Shown: one piece after another, positions 44,385-53,908 of the stretch
How the letters are laid out: each line of letters begins with the position of its first letter
How positions within the stretch are numbered: the first letter of the stretch is position 1
Assembly: GCA_963719005.1 (NCBI GenBank)
Contig: CAVRAR010000016.1
Location: forward strand, 1-64,000
DNA: 64,000 bases
Reading direction: 5' to 3'
Origin: G963675935 sp963719005
Lineage (GTDB): Bacteria > Planctomycetota > Planctomycetia > Pirellulales > Thermoguttaceae
Notes under the pieces: model-generated
What the model was told of the DNA's origin: nothing
Seen by the model: only the letters and a program-made list of their open reading frames with translations
The model's database searches: none
Position numbers and translations under genes: made by a program

Positions 44385-47300
44385 GGCTGCCGCACTTCGT
44401 AGAGTGTTCCGTCGTGGCCGCCGACCAACAGCTTCTGCCCGCAGAGCACCGGTCCCGTGGCCAGTGGATAGCCCGCATCGACTTTTGCCAGCTCCTTGCC
44501 GGTGGCGGCGTCCGCGCGCCAGACGACGCCGCTTCGCGAGGCGAGAAGGAGTTGCGAGCCGACGCGCAACGGGGCGCCGGCCAAGGGGCCATATTCCAGC
44601 GGGATGCGCCACAGGCGGGCTCCTTTCGGGTCGAAGCAGAGCAATTGGCCGTCATCGGTCGATACCAGGACGTTGTCGCCGACGCGAGCGGGCCCCCAGG
44701 CGCATCGCCCGCCGAGGGCCGCTTCGTTGCCGTGGGCCAGCGCCGGCAGGGCGAACACGACGAGCCCGCCCGCGACATCGACCGTGAAGACGGTTTGGCC
44801 AACGACGGCGGGCGAGACTCCCAGCGGTTTCGCCAAGGCCGCTTGTCCAAGCCCCGCCAGGTGCGGCTTCGGCTGATCTTGAACGCCAAGAAGGTAAATC
44901 GACGTCTTCCCGTCGTATACAACTGCTTGCGTGTCGCTGACGGTCGCGGGAGTCATCCAGTCGATATCGACTCCCGGCTCGATTCGCGGCTGGAACGGCT
45001 CGGCCAATTGCTGCTGGTCGCCGCTCTTATTCGGGTCGGAATCGAGCCAGTACACCTGGCCGGCCTTGCAGGGCGCCAGCAGCCCGCGGCCGAGCGACGG
45101 CCGGCGCACAAGCGAGCACGCCGGGCACTTTCAGCCAACGCATCAGCGGCATATCGCTTGCCGGCTCGAAGACGCCGATCTGCTCGCCCCCCTTGCCGCC
45201 GCTGATGGCCAACACGCCGCCGGCGAGCCGGCCGACGTAGCTGACGGGCTGCTTGAGAACGAAGAAATCCGATACCACGATCGGATCGTTGGCCACCGCC
45301 GAGCCATTCTGGTTCGTATCGATCCTGAAAGCACCGCCGTTTGCGGTGACGGCGACCAGCTTGCCGTCGTTCTTGCCGTCCGCGTCCATGACCAACGGCT
45401 CGCCGGCCAGCGGAGAGGCAATCCGCGTCTCCCAGAACGTATTGGATTCCTGCATGGCGAGGGCCGACACGATGGCGCCGGGCATTCCCAACTTGCGCCG
45501 CACGGAGACGACCGCCTGGCCGATGGCCACCGGCGGCTGGAGGAATGCGCTATCGACGCAGTCGATCGACTTGGGCATCAGGCGGCCGCGGGCGGCCTGC
45601 ACGTCGTACTTGGTCAGCCGGTTGTCGGCGATCCAGAACTGGCCGTTCTGCATCAGGGCGAATCGCGTCAGATTCTCCGCCGCCTTCGATGGCGGTGTTG
45701 GCGACCTCGCGGAGCGGATTCTTCACGTCGGTGGCGCTGAGCTCGAAAACGTGCACGACGCCGGAGTTGGTGGTGACCAGCACCCGTTGCCCTTCGACCA
45801 GCGGCGACATCTGAAGATGCCCGCCCAGCGGAATCTCCTGCACCAGCTTGAGCCAGGGATCGGGCTTGTCCGACCGATTCGGCTCGATCGTGTATGCCCG
45901 CAACACGCAGTCGCTGGCGCCGCCGTTGACGGCCACCAAGAGGTAGTCGCCGATCATCACCGGCGCCGTGGTAATGCTGGCGGCTTCGTGGCCGAGGTAG
46001 CCGACGTGCTTGCAGACGCCCTGGTCGAGCGCGAGGATGAAGAGGTTGGTATGCGAGGCGACCTGGTAGATCAGCCCGCGGTGGACGTCGACGACCGGAG
46101 CGACGTTGAGCTGCTGAGGGAAGTGGATGTAGCCCTTCGATTCGCCCGCTGGCGGCGGCGATGGTGATCAACTTGCCGCTGCGTGTGGCGACGAGGATTT
46201 TGTCGCCGGCGATGACGGGATTGGCGTCGAACGGCTCGCCGACGACGTAGCGCCACTTCAGGCGACCGGTGGCGGCTTCCAACCGCAGAAGCTCGTTATG
46301 GGCGGTGGCGACCACCAGCGCGTCGCTGCCCGGCTCGGGCGACAGCGGCGTGGGCGGGAACGTCGCGGCCTGCGGATTGGCGTCGAAGCCGACCATCCGC
46401 CGCCAGAGCACCCGGCCGGTGACGGCGTCCAGCCCATAGACGGCCCCGTCCACGGCGGCCAGCGCGATTTGCCCGTCCGCGTCGCCCACTTTGCCCTTGG
46501 CGTCGCATTGGGCCAGCGTTACGCTGCGGATCGTGGCCGTCTGAGCTTCGTCCTTGGCGGCCGATTTCGCTTCCGAGACCGGCTGCACCAAAGCTTGCTG
46601 CGCCGCCGAGACCGCCAGCAGCATTTTCTTCAGCCGCGGGTCGTTGGTCATGTCGGGATACTGATGCAGCAAAGTGCCGCAGGCCGCGTACGCATCGGCG
46701 GTCTTTGACGCCTTCGTCGCCTTTTGCATGGCGGCCAGCGCCTTGTCGAGCTCATTGCCGCGGGCCAGCTCATGCTCGGCGATCCCGAGCGACGCTCTGG
46801 CTTCGCCCAGTTTGCTCTCGGGGCGCAGTTCTTTCGGCACGTATCGCGGATTCTCGGCCATCTCCAGGGCCTTGCGGGCCTTAGCGACCAAGTCCGCCGT
46901 CGGCTTCTTTCGGGCTTCGGCAACCAGGTTCTCGGCGATCTTCGACAGCAAGGAGGCCAGGTCGGAATGGGCGTCCTTGAAGGCATTCTCCATGGCCATC
47001 TTGTTCACTTCTTCTTCGGCCACTTGCAGCGCCGTCGACCAATTCGCTCCGTTGGGGGTCGCCTGCCACAGTTTTGCCAGGCCGATGCGCACGCGCGCCA
47101 AGCTTGCCCGGTCGTCCGCTCCGAACTTCTCGATAAACGTGTTGTATTTGGCGATCGCCTGAACGTAGGATCCGCCGCGGTAATCGCTGTCGGCGGCGTC
47201 GAACAGTTTGTCCTTGTCGGTGCGCATCATGATCCAGACGAATAGCCCGATGAGCAGGAGGAAGACCACCAAGGCGCCGCCGCCCATGACCATCAGGCCG

Positions 47301-47877
47301 CCGCCCCACTTTTCTTCCTCGGTCTTCTTCGCGCCCTTGGCTTGCGTTTGAGGAGACTCCAAAAGCTCTTGCGAGCGGGCGCCGCGGAGGCCAAGGGGCT
47401 GTCGGCGGCGGCCGCGTCGGCCATCAGAACGCCCAACGGCTCGGACTCGGACAAAACCACGACCGACTCGGGCGCTTCCTCGTCGAGCAGCGAGCCGCTT
47501 GGAGCGGCCGGCGCCCGGGCTGCCGGCCCGGCCGCCGGTCTGGCTGTCGCTTGCCGCGGCGCGGCCTGCTTCCTTTCGCGCGCTCTGGCCGGCTTGTCGT
47601 CCGCTTCGCCCTCGGTCGGGGCGAAACCGAGATCGTCGCCGCGCTTCGGGCGGGGCTTGGCGGCGGGTGATTTCGACGAACTCTCTCTCCCCTCTTCCAG
47701 CAAGCGTTTCGCCTGCGATTGGGTGAGGCGGCCGTGCTTGATCAACCGCTTGGCGAGCGCCGCGGCAGTAATCGGCTCCGCCGAATTGGCGATCTGCTCG
47801 CGGAGGCTTGCCGCCGTGCGCGGCGATAACAGATCCTTCTCTTCGAGAAGTGCGATGAATCGTTCGGGAGAAATCAT
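44381..47877 (-). CDS. Membrane-anchored PQQ-like beta-propeller protein
   Basis: N-terminal helical module (ALAKRLIKHGRLTQSQAKRL) similar to that of the Ser/Thr kinase at 39320, a low-complexity linker, one transmembrane helix (GGGALVVFLLLIGLFVWIMM), a TPR-like helical part, then WD40/PQQ-type propeller blades (GAVYGLDAVTGRVLWRR, NELLRLEAATGRLKWRYVVG, GQLLCFDPKGARLWRIPLEY). Seven to eight blades would act in the periplasm as a scaffold; PQQ-like repeats do not imply bound PQQ. Frameshifts near 47365, 46148, 45685 and 45115. About 1,160 residues. The gene downstream starts inside its stop codon. Confidence 0.75.
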
Positions 47878-47980
47878 GTTTGTACCTGCCGCGTCGCGGT
47901 GTCGGGGCGGCAATTGAAGTGCCGACCCAGCGTTGCTTATTCGTGTTCGAGCGGGAGTTCAACCGCCGCTCCAAGGTCGT

Positions 47981-48883
47981 TTACCTCTTGAGGGATTGCT
48001 CCAATACGAAGAACTCAAATCCGCCGCCCTCCGCTCGAACGCCAAAACGGGTTTTGCGGATGCGCTTTGCGTCTCCTCCAGCATAGGTCTTTTCGAGCTC
48101 GATCAATCGCTGCTCGACCTCTTGCGGAAGAAACTTCACGACAAGAGAGTCGCCGACTTCGACACCCGCCCGCGAGAACAACTCCCGATCCGCCTGCTGC
48201 ATTTCGCCGCTGCGCCAGGTGAGATAATAGCGATTTTCACTGGCGGCGGGATTAGCAACCGTGCGGGTATCGGGCTTCGACTTCGTGAGATTGTGGGCGT
48301 AGATAATCTTGTTGTCGGGCAGGAGAACGCCCAATTCGATCTTGAAAAAGTCGAGTTGCCGGGCATAGGCGTCCAAAGTGCTCTTGGAAAAGAGGACTTC
48401 CCAGGTTTTGGCGGGCGGAAGCGGGGCGCCGGGGCGTCGTCCCCGACGGTCGCCAAGGCCCTCGCCGGGGCCGGTTCCGCCATAGTCTCCGTCGCCAGTT
48501 CCGATGCTGCCGGCCTTTTGGTTGACTGCGGCGACGTCCAACCGGTTCAGTTCGTCTTGAATATCCGGAGCCTTGTTGTCGTTTCTGAACCCGGGTTCAT
48601 TGGAAGGGGTTTCAAGCTGTGATCCGCCCGGGGCTAGGCGGTTGCCCCCGTCTTCGCCGCCCTCCCTGGCGACGTCGATGCGGTCAACGGGAACCCCGAC
48701 CCGCGCAGGAGCAACTACTTTGCCGGTCAGCCAAATGACGAAGAGGAGGACCGTCACGGCTCCGGCCGTCAGCAACAGAGCCAGCAAGAGGCTGGAAGCG
48801 CGGTCATAGCGCGACACTTGTAGTTGGCGTCCCGCGGGGCCGCCCGCGGCGGCTTTCTCTGTCTTGACCGGCGTTTCTTGCAT
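47981..48883 (-). CDS. TonB-like single-pass envelope protein, paralogue 2
   Basis: 300 residues. A short cytoplasmic N-terminus is followed by one transmembrane helix (LLALLLTAGAVTVLLFVIWL), a Gly/Pro/Asp-rich linker of about 90 residues, and a C-terminal domain (WEVLFSKSTLDAYARQLDFF, NRYYLTWRSGEMQQADREL) of unknown fold. The neighbour at 48895 shares the same domains. Placed directly after exbB-exbD-exbD, its topology is that of TonB or TolA, but no TonB C-terminal motif was recognised. That role is inference. Confidence 0.65.
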   Translation of the reverse strand: MQETPVKTEKAAAGGPAGRQLQVSRYDRASSLLLALLLTAGAVTVLLFVIWLTGKVVAPARVGVPVDRIDVAREGGEDGGNRLAPGGSQLETPSNEPGFRNDNKAPDIQDELNRLDVAAVNQKAGSIGTGDGDYGGTGPGEGLGDRRGRRPGAPLPPAKTWEVLFSKSTLDAYARQLDFFKIELGVLLPDNKIIYAHNLTKSKPDTRTVANPAASENRYYLTWRSGEMQQADRELFSRAGVEVGDSLVVKFLPQEVEQRLIELEKTYAGGDAKRIRKTRFGVRAEGGGFEFFVLEQSLKR

Positions 48884-48894
48884 GGGCGAATCGT

Positions 48895-49797
48895 TTAATG
48901 CTTGATGGCTTGCTCCAGCACGTAGAACTTGAATCCGCCCCCGTCCGGCTGGACGCCGAAGCGCGTCTTCTTGATCTCTTTCGGCGTGAGGTTGTTGAAG
49001 GCCTTTTCCAGGCCCATCAACTCTAGCTCGACCTCCTTGGGGAGAAACTTCAAGATGAGACGATCTCCGGGGTCGATCCCGGCCTTGGCCAACAAGTCCC
49101 GATCCGCCTGCTGCATCTCGCCGTTGCGCCACGTAAGATAATAGCGTTTTTCGTTGAGGGCGGGGTTGGCGACGACGCGGGTGTCGGGCTTGGGATGGGC
49201 AAGATTGTAGGCATAGATGATCTTATTGTCGGGCTGGAGGATGCCCAGTTCAATCTTGAAGAAATCGAGCTGCCGGGCGTAGACGTCCAAAGTGGCCTTG
49301 GAGAATATGACCTCCCAGTGCCGGGGCCAGCCGGGCTTTCCGGGGCCGTGGCCGAGTCCTCGGCCGTCGCCGAAGCCGCCGTAAATTCCGCCGCCGGAGC
49401 CGAAACTGCCGTGCCGCGTGGGGGCCACCAGTTCGGGATCGTCCAATTCGACCGACTTGGCGGCGATGGCCGCGCCGAGCACGCTGACATCTTGTTGGAT
49501 GTCGATTGTCTCTTTATCTTTTCCGACGAAGGGTTCGTCGGAGGGGGTGTCGAGCTGCGAACCTCCGGCCGGCCGCCCGTCGCCGCCGCCTTCCCCGTCC
49601 TCGGAGACTTCGATGATCTCGGCCGGAACGGCGACCTGGGTCACGAGGACGTGTTGGCCCAACCAGAGGATGAACAGGATCGTCGCTGCGACGCCGCTGG
49701 TCAACAGCAAGGCCAACAACATGCTGGAAACGCGATCGTAGGCCGAAACCTGCATCCGGCGTCCCGCAACGACGACAGCTTTGACTTTTGATGTCAC
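48895..49797 (-). CDS. TonB-like single-pass envelope protein, paralogue 1
   Basis: About 300 residues, same plan as the next gene: N-terminal transmembrane helix (MLLALLLTSGVAATILFILW), a Gly-rich linker (GSGGGIYGGFGDGRGLGHGP) and a C-terminal domain (WEVIFSKATLDVYARQLDFF, KRYYLTWRNGEMQQADRDLL). GTG 49797 was chosen; an in-frame TTG at 49857 is possible. It lies 92 bp after the second exbD. The tandem duplication beside ExbB/ExbD suggests parts of an energised trans-envelope complex (inference). Confidence 0.65.
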   Translation of the reverse strand: MTSKVKAVVVAGRRMQVSAYDRVSSMLLALLLTSGVAATILFILWLGQHVLVTQVAVPAEIIEVSEDGEGGGDGRPAGGSQLDTPSDEPFVGKDKETIDIQQDVSVLGAAIAAKSVELDDPELVAPTRHGSFGSGGGIYGGFGDGRGLGHGPGKPGWPRHWEVIFSKATLDVYARQLDFFKIELGILQPDNKIIYAYNLAHPKPDTRVVANPALNEKRYYLTWRNGEMQQADRDLLAKAGIDPGDRLILKFLPKEVELELMGLEKAFNNLTPKEIKKTRFGVQPDGGGFKFYVLEQAIKH

Positions 49798-49857
49798 GGC
49801 GCGTTCCGCGAAGAAGGTTGTTTTTTGTGGATTGTGGGAGGACCAGGTTTGTCGCAA

Positions 49858-49888
49858 TCATCGGCGACGGGAGTCGCCTCCTACAGGG
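49858..49888. repeat. GGCGACgggaGTCGCC palindrome
   Basis: Same family as the inverted pair at 50870..50925 (GGCGACTCCTGTCGCC and CGGCGACGGGAGTCGCC). Sits at the 3' end of the exbD gene. Confidence 0.6.
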
Positions 49889-50326
49889 TTAGGATTCGTC
49901 GTCGACGGCCCACTGCACCTGTTCCATGCCGACGTCGTTGCCGGCGTCGAGCACCTGCACGACCGTGCCGTGTTTGGCCTCGCTGTTGCTGAGCACGAGC
50001 ATCCGATTGGACGCCGAGCTGCTCTGGCGGATCTCGCGAAGCCGAACCAAAAGCTCCTGTTGACTGTTGACCTCGACGTCGTTGAGCCACAGGGTGTTGT
50101 CGCGATCGATGCGAACGACCACGTACTCCTTGTCGCTCTCGAAATCGGAGACCGATCGCTTTCCTGAAGACGCCGTCTTCTGCGGGTCGGGCGAAGGCAT
50201 GTCGATCGACGAATAGACGCCTTCCATGGAAGTCACCATGAAGAAAATCAACACAAAGAAGACGATATCGACCATTGCGGTCATATCGACCAGGTCTTCG
50301 ACCGCCATTCGCTTGGCGCCTGCCAT
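49889..50326 (-). CDS. ExbD/TolR-like biopolymer transport protein (second copy)
   Basis: 145 residues. One N-terminal transmembrane helix with the conserved proton-path Asp (VDMTAMVDIVFFVLIFFMVT), then a periplasmic domain (VVVRIDRDNTLWLNDVEVNS, QQELLVRLREI). ExbD works with ExbB to use the proton gradient. Eight bp after the first exbD. Intact. Confidence 0.85.
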   Translation of the reverse strand: MAGAKRMAVEDLVDMTAMVDIVFFVLIFFMVTSMEGVYSSIDMPSPDPQKTASSGKRSVSDFESDKEYVVVRIDRDNTLWLNDVEVNSQQELLVRLREIRQSSSASNRMLVLSNSEAKHGTVVQVLDAGNDVGMEQVQWAVDDES

Positions 50327-50334
50327 GGGAGTTC

Positions 50335-50835
50335 CTACCTTTTCTCGATGACAGCCAACATGAGTTTCGTACCCTTACCGGCCGTGGCGACGTTGGCGAT
50401 GTGCGCCACGTCGCGGACGAGCACGTCTTTTTCGGCTTTGATCAGGATGATGTCCTTACCCTCGCGTACGCCGTCCTCGACGGCGGTGGCCACTTTCTGA
50501 TCGACTTCGCCGGGGCTTAGCTGGCCGTTGCCGGTCCCGTCGCCGATGTAGATGTTCGCCGCCGTCGCCGCCGTCCCCGTGGGGGCCGTGATGGTGAAGA
50601 CGATGGACCGGTCGCGTTCGGCGGCGGTGCAGTGGCGGCAGGTCGGCAGATCGATTTCGGCCCTGGCCATTTCGGCCCAGGTCACCAGGAAGAAGATGTT
50701 CATCATGAAGACGAGGTCCACCATCGCCGTGACGTCGAAGCGGGCGTCGTCGGCCAACGACTTCTTCGGCATCAGCATGTCCTCGTCGAACGCCGAGGGA
50801 GCGGAACTGGCGGCAGGAGCTGGACCGGCATCCAT
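50335..50835 (-). CDS. ExbD/TolR-like biopolymer transport protein (first copy)
   Basis: 166 residues. FDVTAMVDLVFMMNIFFLVT carries the conserved Asp in the single membrane helix. The periplasmic part starts IDLPTCRHCTAAERDRSIVF, with an unusual CRHC pair, and ends DVAHIANVATAGKGTKLML. Intact. The two ExbD copies beside one ExbB probably form a heteromeric motor (inference). Confidence 0.85.
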   Translation of the reverse strand: MDAGPAPAASSAPSAFDEDMLMPKKSLADDARFDVTAMVDLVFMMNIFFLVTWAEMARAEIDLPTCRHCTAAERDRSIVFTITAPTGTAATAANIYIGDGTGNGQLSPGEVDQKVATAVEDGVREGKDIILIKAEKDVLVRDVAHIANVATAGKGTKLMLAVIEKR

Positions 50836-50869
50836 TTTCTGTTCTCCGTTGTCGTTCTGTAGCAGGCGA

Positions 50870-50925
50870 CTCCTGTCGCCGATGGAACGTCAAATCTCGA
50901 AAAATCGGCGACGGGAGTCGCCTCC
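50870..50925. repeat. Facing GGCGACtcctGTCGCC palindromes
   Basis: Two copies in inverted orientation (GCAGGCGACTCCTGTCGCCG and CGGCGACGGGAGTCGCCT) between exbB and exbD. Probably a mobile intergenic repeat. Confidence 0.6.
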
Positions 50926-50934
50926 CACATTGTC

Positions 50935-51580
50935 TTACACGTACTTGGCGGTCACCGTCTTGAAGTGCTCGAGGAACCGCGTCATGCCGGAACTGAGCGA
51001 ATCCTGCAGGTTGCGCACGCGGATGTTCAGGTTTGCCAGCAAGATAGGTGAAGGGGATGGCGGTCATCAGACCCATCGCGGTGCAGATCAGGGCGATGCT
51101 GATGTCGTAGGCGATTTGCTCGGCCTTGATTTTCTCGCCGGTGCCGATGCGTCCGAACGCGGCCATCATGCCCAAGACCGTGCCGAACAGCCCCAGCAAC
51201 GGACCGCTCTTGATGACCGTGGCGACCCAACTGAGCCGCGATTCCAGGTCGGCGAAGATCTTCCGCTGCATGAGTTCGGCGATCAACTGGCGGAGTTGCG
51301 GTTCGTTCAACTCGCGGTTTTCGATGGCGGCCAAGGTCAACTGGGGCAACGCCCGCTCCTCGGCCTGGCAGACTTCGGCCGCGGCGTCGAAATCGCCGTT
51401 TTCCAGGTGGTTCTGCACCTCGCTGAGGAACTGCGCCTGCGATTGCTCGCTGGTGAATCGCAAGGCGAGCACGCGGCGCCACAGCAAGATCACGCAAAAC
51501 AGCCCCCAGAGAAAATTACAGGACAAAAACACGTAACAGGCGTCTCCGAGCTTCGCGGCCAGATCATTGATGTTGTGCAT
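50935..51580 (-). CDS. ExbB/TolQ/MotA-family proton channel protein
   Basis: Three transmembrane segments: CYVFLSCNFLWGLFCVILLW; SGPLLGLFGTVLGMMAAFGR, which carries the family signature; and AYDISIALICTAMGLMTAIP. The large cytoplasmic domain is between the first two. The frame shifts near 51045, after FTYLAGK, and resumes as RVRNLQDSLSSGMTRFLEHF. About 214 residues, the usual size. Part of the nine-gene operon, followed by two exbD genes. Confidence 0.85.
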
Positions 51581-51627
51581 GACGGTTTACCTACCTCTCG
51601 AATAAGTGCAGGCGCAAAAAACGCCGG

Positions 51628-53295
51628 TCAATACTTCACTTCCGCGCTCGGCCGGATCGTCTGATACCAGGCCTTCCATTTTTCAACCAACAGACGGCGG
51701 TCTTCCTCGGAGAAATTATCGGGGAGCACGACGACGGCCGGGATCCGCCGTATCCGCAGCAAACCGTCGTTGGCGGCGCGAACGACCCGATAATCGGGAT
51801 CGGTCAGCGCGTAGATCAGCGTCTCGACGTTGTCGAGATCGCGGGTTTTCGCCAGGGCCAGAACCGCCGCCAATCGCGCTTCCGGCGACTTGCTGCCGAC
51901 CAGCCGGCGAATCTTGTCGCCGTACTTGGCCGCCAGCTTCTCGACCTCGTCGGCCGGCAACTGCGCCAACAGGTCGACCGAATTGTCGAAATCGCGGCCG
52001 TCGGGCTTGTCCAGGGCGGCCAGTAGTTTTTCCGCGGGGCCCAACAGCGGTCTGGACACGATATTGCCGTTGCGAAGCTCGATGCGGTCGGTGTTCTTCG
52101 GAATGCCTCGCCCGCCAATCATCGTGCCCGTGCCGTAGACGGTCGCCACGGTGATCGCCTTTTGCGTCGATCGCATCAGGAAAAGGGCGGCGAAGGTGGT
52201 GTTGGGCACGACGCCGCACGGGTCGCCGACCATGTCCCAACTTCCATCCTTGTTCTGGTACTTCAAGAGAAACTCGGCCGCCTCGTTGTACCACGCGGGT
52301 TCCTTTTCGGACCTGTGCTCATAGAGATCGCGAAAGGTCATGCAGCGTTCCAAGGCATAGAGGTAATAGTAAGCGAAGATCTTGATGTTTTCGGGCTTGC
52401 CGTTGTCTGCCAGCCATTTCTTCGCGCGGTCTTCGCGTTTCGCGCACCGACGCGGGTCGATCCGCGATTTCACCCGATTCTTGGCGGCTTCCTTTTCCTT
52501 CCCTTTGATTTCCTTCAATGCGGAGGGGAGCTTCTCGTCTTTGTCCTTCTTTTCGATCAGGCCCAGCAGGCTGGCGCAGATATAGAGGCTTCCCGAGGCG
52601 GCGGCGGTCATGCTGGGGCGAATTTCGTTTTGCGGCACCAAGGCGTTGATGGCGCCGATGTTTCCCTGGTAGCCGAACCCGCCGCCGGGGTCTTGCGTCT
52701 TCAGGAGCCATCCGGCCACGGACTCGATCGATTGCAGCGGGACGTTGAATCCCGCCTGCGTGGCCGTCCAGGACCCGAGCACGCCGTACTGGGTCATCGA
52801 GGTGTCGCCGCTTTCGACATATCCTCCGACCGGATAGCCCCAACCGCCGTGCGGCTTCTGCCGCTGGCGGAGAGAGGCCAACAGACACTCGATTTCGGAG
52901 TGGTATTTTTTCGGGTCGAGCTTGACGAGAAAAATGATCGACAAGCCGGTACTGTAGATGTCCCACTTGGACGCATCGAGTTTAGCGGAATCGAGCGCTC
53001 CCAGCGCCGCTTGGAGTTTTGCCGCCGCGGCGGTGACCTTGACGTGCGACTTGTCGGCCCCGTAAATCAACAGGGTGTAGCCCACCAGGGCCTGGGCGCC
53101 GAGCCTTTCGTCGTGATCGGCTGCGGGGTTGGACTCGAGAAACACGGTGGCTTTCTCGACTGCCTCCTTTACCTCGGGGCTGTTGGGCGTAAGTCCAAAG
53201 CCCTTTTCGGCTCCCACGGCAAGGAATATCCCAGCCAGCCCGATTCCGTAGGCCAACACCACCATTCGTCCGTGTCGCAAGACCGGATTGAGCAT
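51628..53295 (-). CDS. Terpenoid-cyclase-like (prenyltransferase/squalene oxidase repeat) protein
   Basis: Signal peptide or membrane helix (MVVLAYGIGLAGIFLAVGAE), then alpha/alpha-barrel repeats with QKPHGGWGYP, LLKTQDPGGGFGYQ and LLKYQNKDGSWDM. These resemble squalene-hopene cyclase QW-type motifs, but no DXDD catalytic motif was seen, so a structural or substrate-binding role is likelier than hopanoid synthesis. The C-terminal 150 residues look HEAT-like. ATG 53295 was chosen because the earlier in-frame ATG at 53412 precedes the hydrophobic helix by 50 residues. First gene of the operon; 47 bp before exbB. Confidence 0.72.
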   Translation of the reverse strand: MLNPVLRHGRMVVLAYGIGLAGIFLAVGAEKGFGLTPNSPEVKEAVEKATVFLESNPAADHDERLGAQALVGYTLLIYGADKSHVKVTAAAAKLQAALGALDSAKLDASKWDIYSTGLSIIFLVKLDPKKYHSEIECLLASLRQRQKPHGGWGYPVGGYVESGDTSMTQYGVLGSWTATQAGFNVPLQSIESVAGWLLKTQDPGGGFGYQGNIGAINALVPQNEIRPSMTAAASGSLYICASLLGLIEKKDKDEKLPSALKEIKGKEKEAAKNRVKSRIDPRRCAKREDRAKKWLADNGKPENIKIFAYYYLYALERCMTFRDLYEHRSEKEPAWYNEAAEFLLKYQNKDGSWDMVGDPCGVVPNTTFAALFLMRSTQKAITVATVYGTGTMIGGRGIPKNTDRIELRNGNIVSRPLLGPAEKLLAALDKPDGRDFDNSVDLLAQLPADEVEKLAAKYGDKIRRLVGSKSPEARLAAVLALAKTRDLDNVETLIYALTDPDYRVVRAANDGLLRIRRIPAVVVLPDNFSEEDRRLLVEKWKAWYQTIRPSAEVKY

Positions 53296-53412
53296 GCCAA
53301 GTCTCTGTCTGAAAGAACCTTGTTCCGGCAAGGCCGCCCTCCGCCCAAGCCGATCCAAGAGAGGGGGGGTGAGGTGGAAGTCCGTACAAACATTGATGAT
53401 AAAGTGTGGCAT

Positions 53413-53908
53413 GGCCAGTTGTCAAGTGACCGCCTGATATTCCCCAGGAGGACTGCAAGGTCCGCTGAGGCGTCATTCTGCACGCGGCGAAGGATCTCGC
53501 GTGGAAGGGTGTTGCGTCCCAGATACCTTGCTACGCTCAGGATGACAACCGCGCCGGTCCGTGAACGGTCTCAGCCGCATTAACGGTCCTTAAACGGTCA
53601 CGACGAACAAGCAGACTCCTGCCGCGTCCGACTGACGGGCTTTTCGACGGATGGGGTGCCCGAAGGCAACATTTCTCGGCTTTTTTGCTTGTCGCCCATC
53701 GATCGCCAAAAACGGCGCGACACCTGATGGCCGGCGGCGGGTTTACTACATTTGGACGCTTTGGGACGCCAATTGCCTCGCCGGGATGCTTCAGCGACAA
53801 ACGGGCCAGTCCAGACTGGCAAACCCCTCGGCAGGGAGGTACAATAAGATCGTGCGACTGATTCGCCGTTGATCGGGGTTTTCGGGCCGTCTTATCGGGG
53901 GTTTCGGT
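53413..53908. other. Divergent intergenic region between the Exb operon and gspD
   Basis: About 500 bp (610 from the chosen start of the upstream gene). It should hold both promoters. None stood out and no gene is supported. Confidence 0.35.

Noticed and set aside
51628..53295. Functional squalene-hopene cyclase
   Set aside because: Repeat motifs resemble the family, but no DXDD catalytic motif was found and a HEAT-like C-terminus follows.
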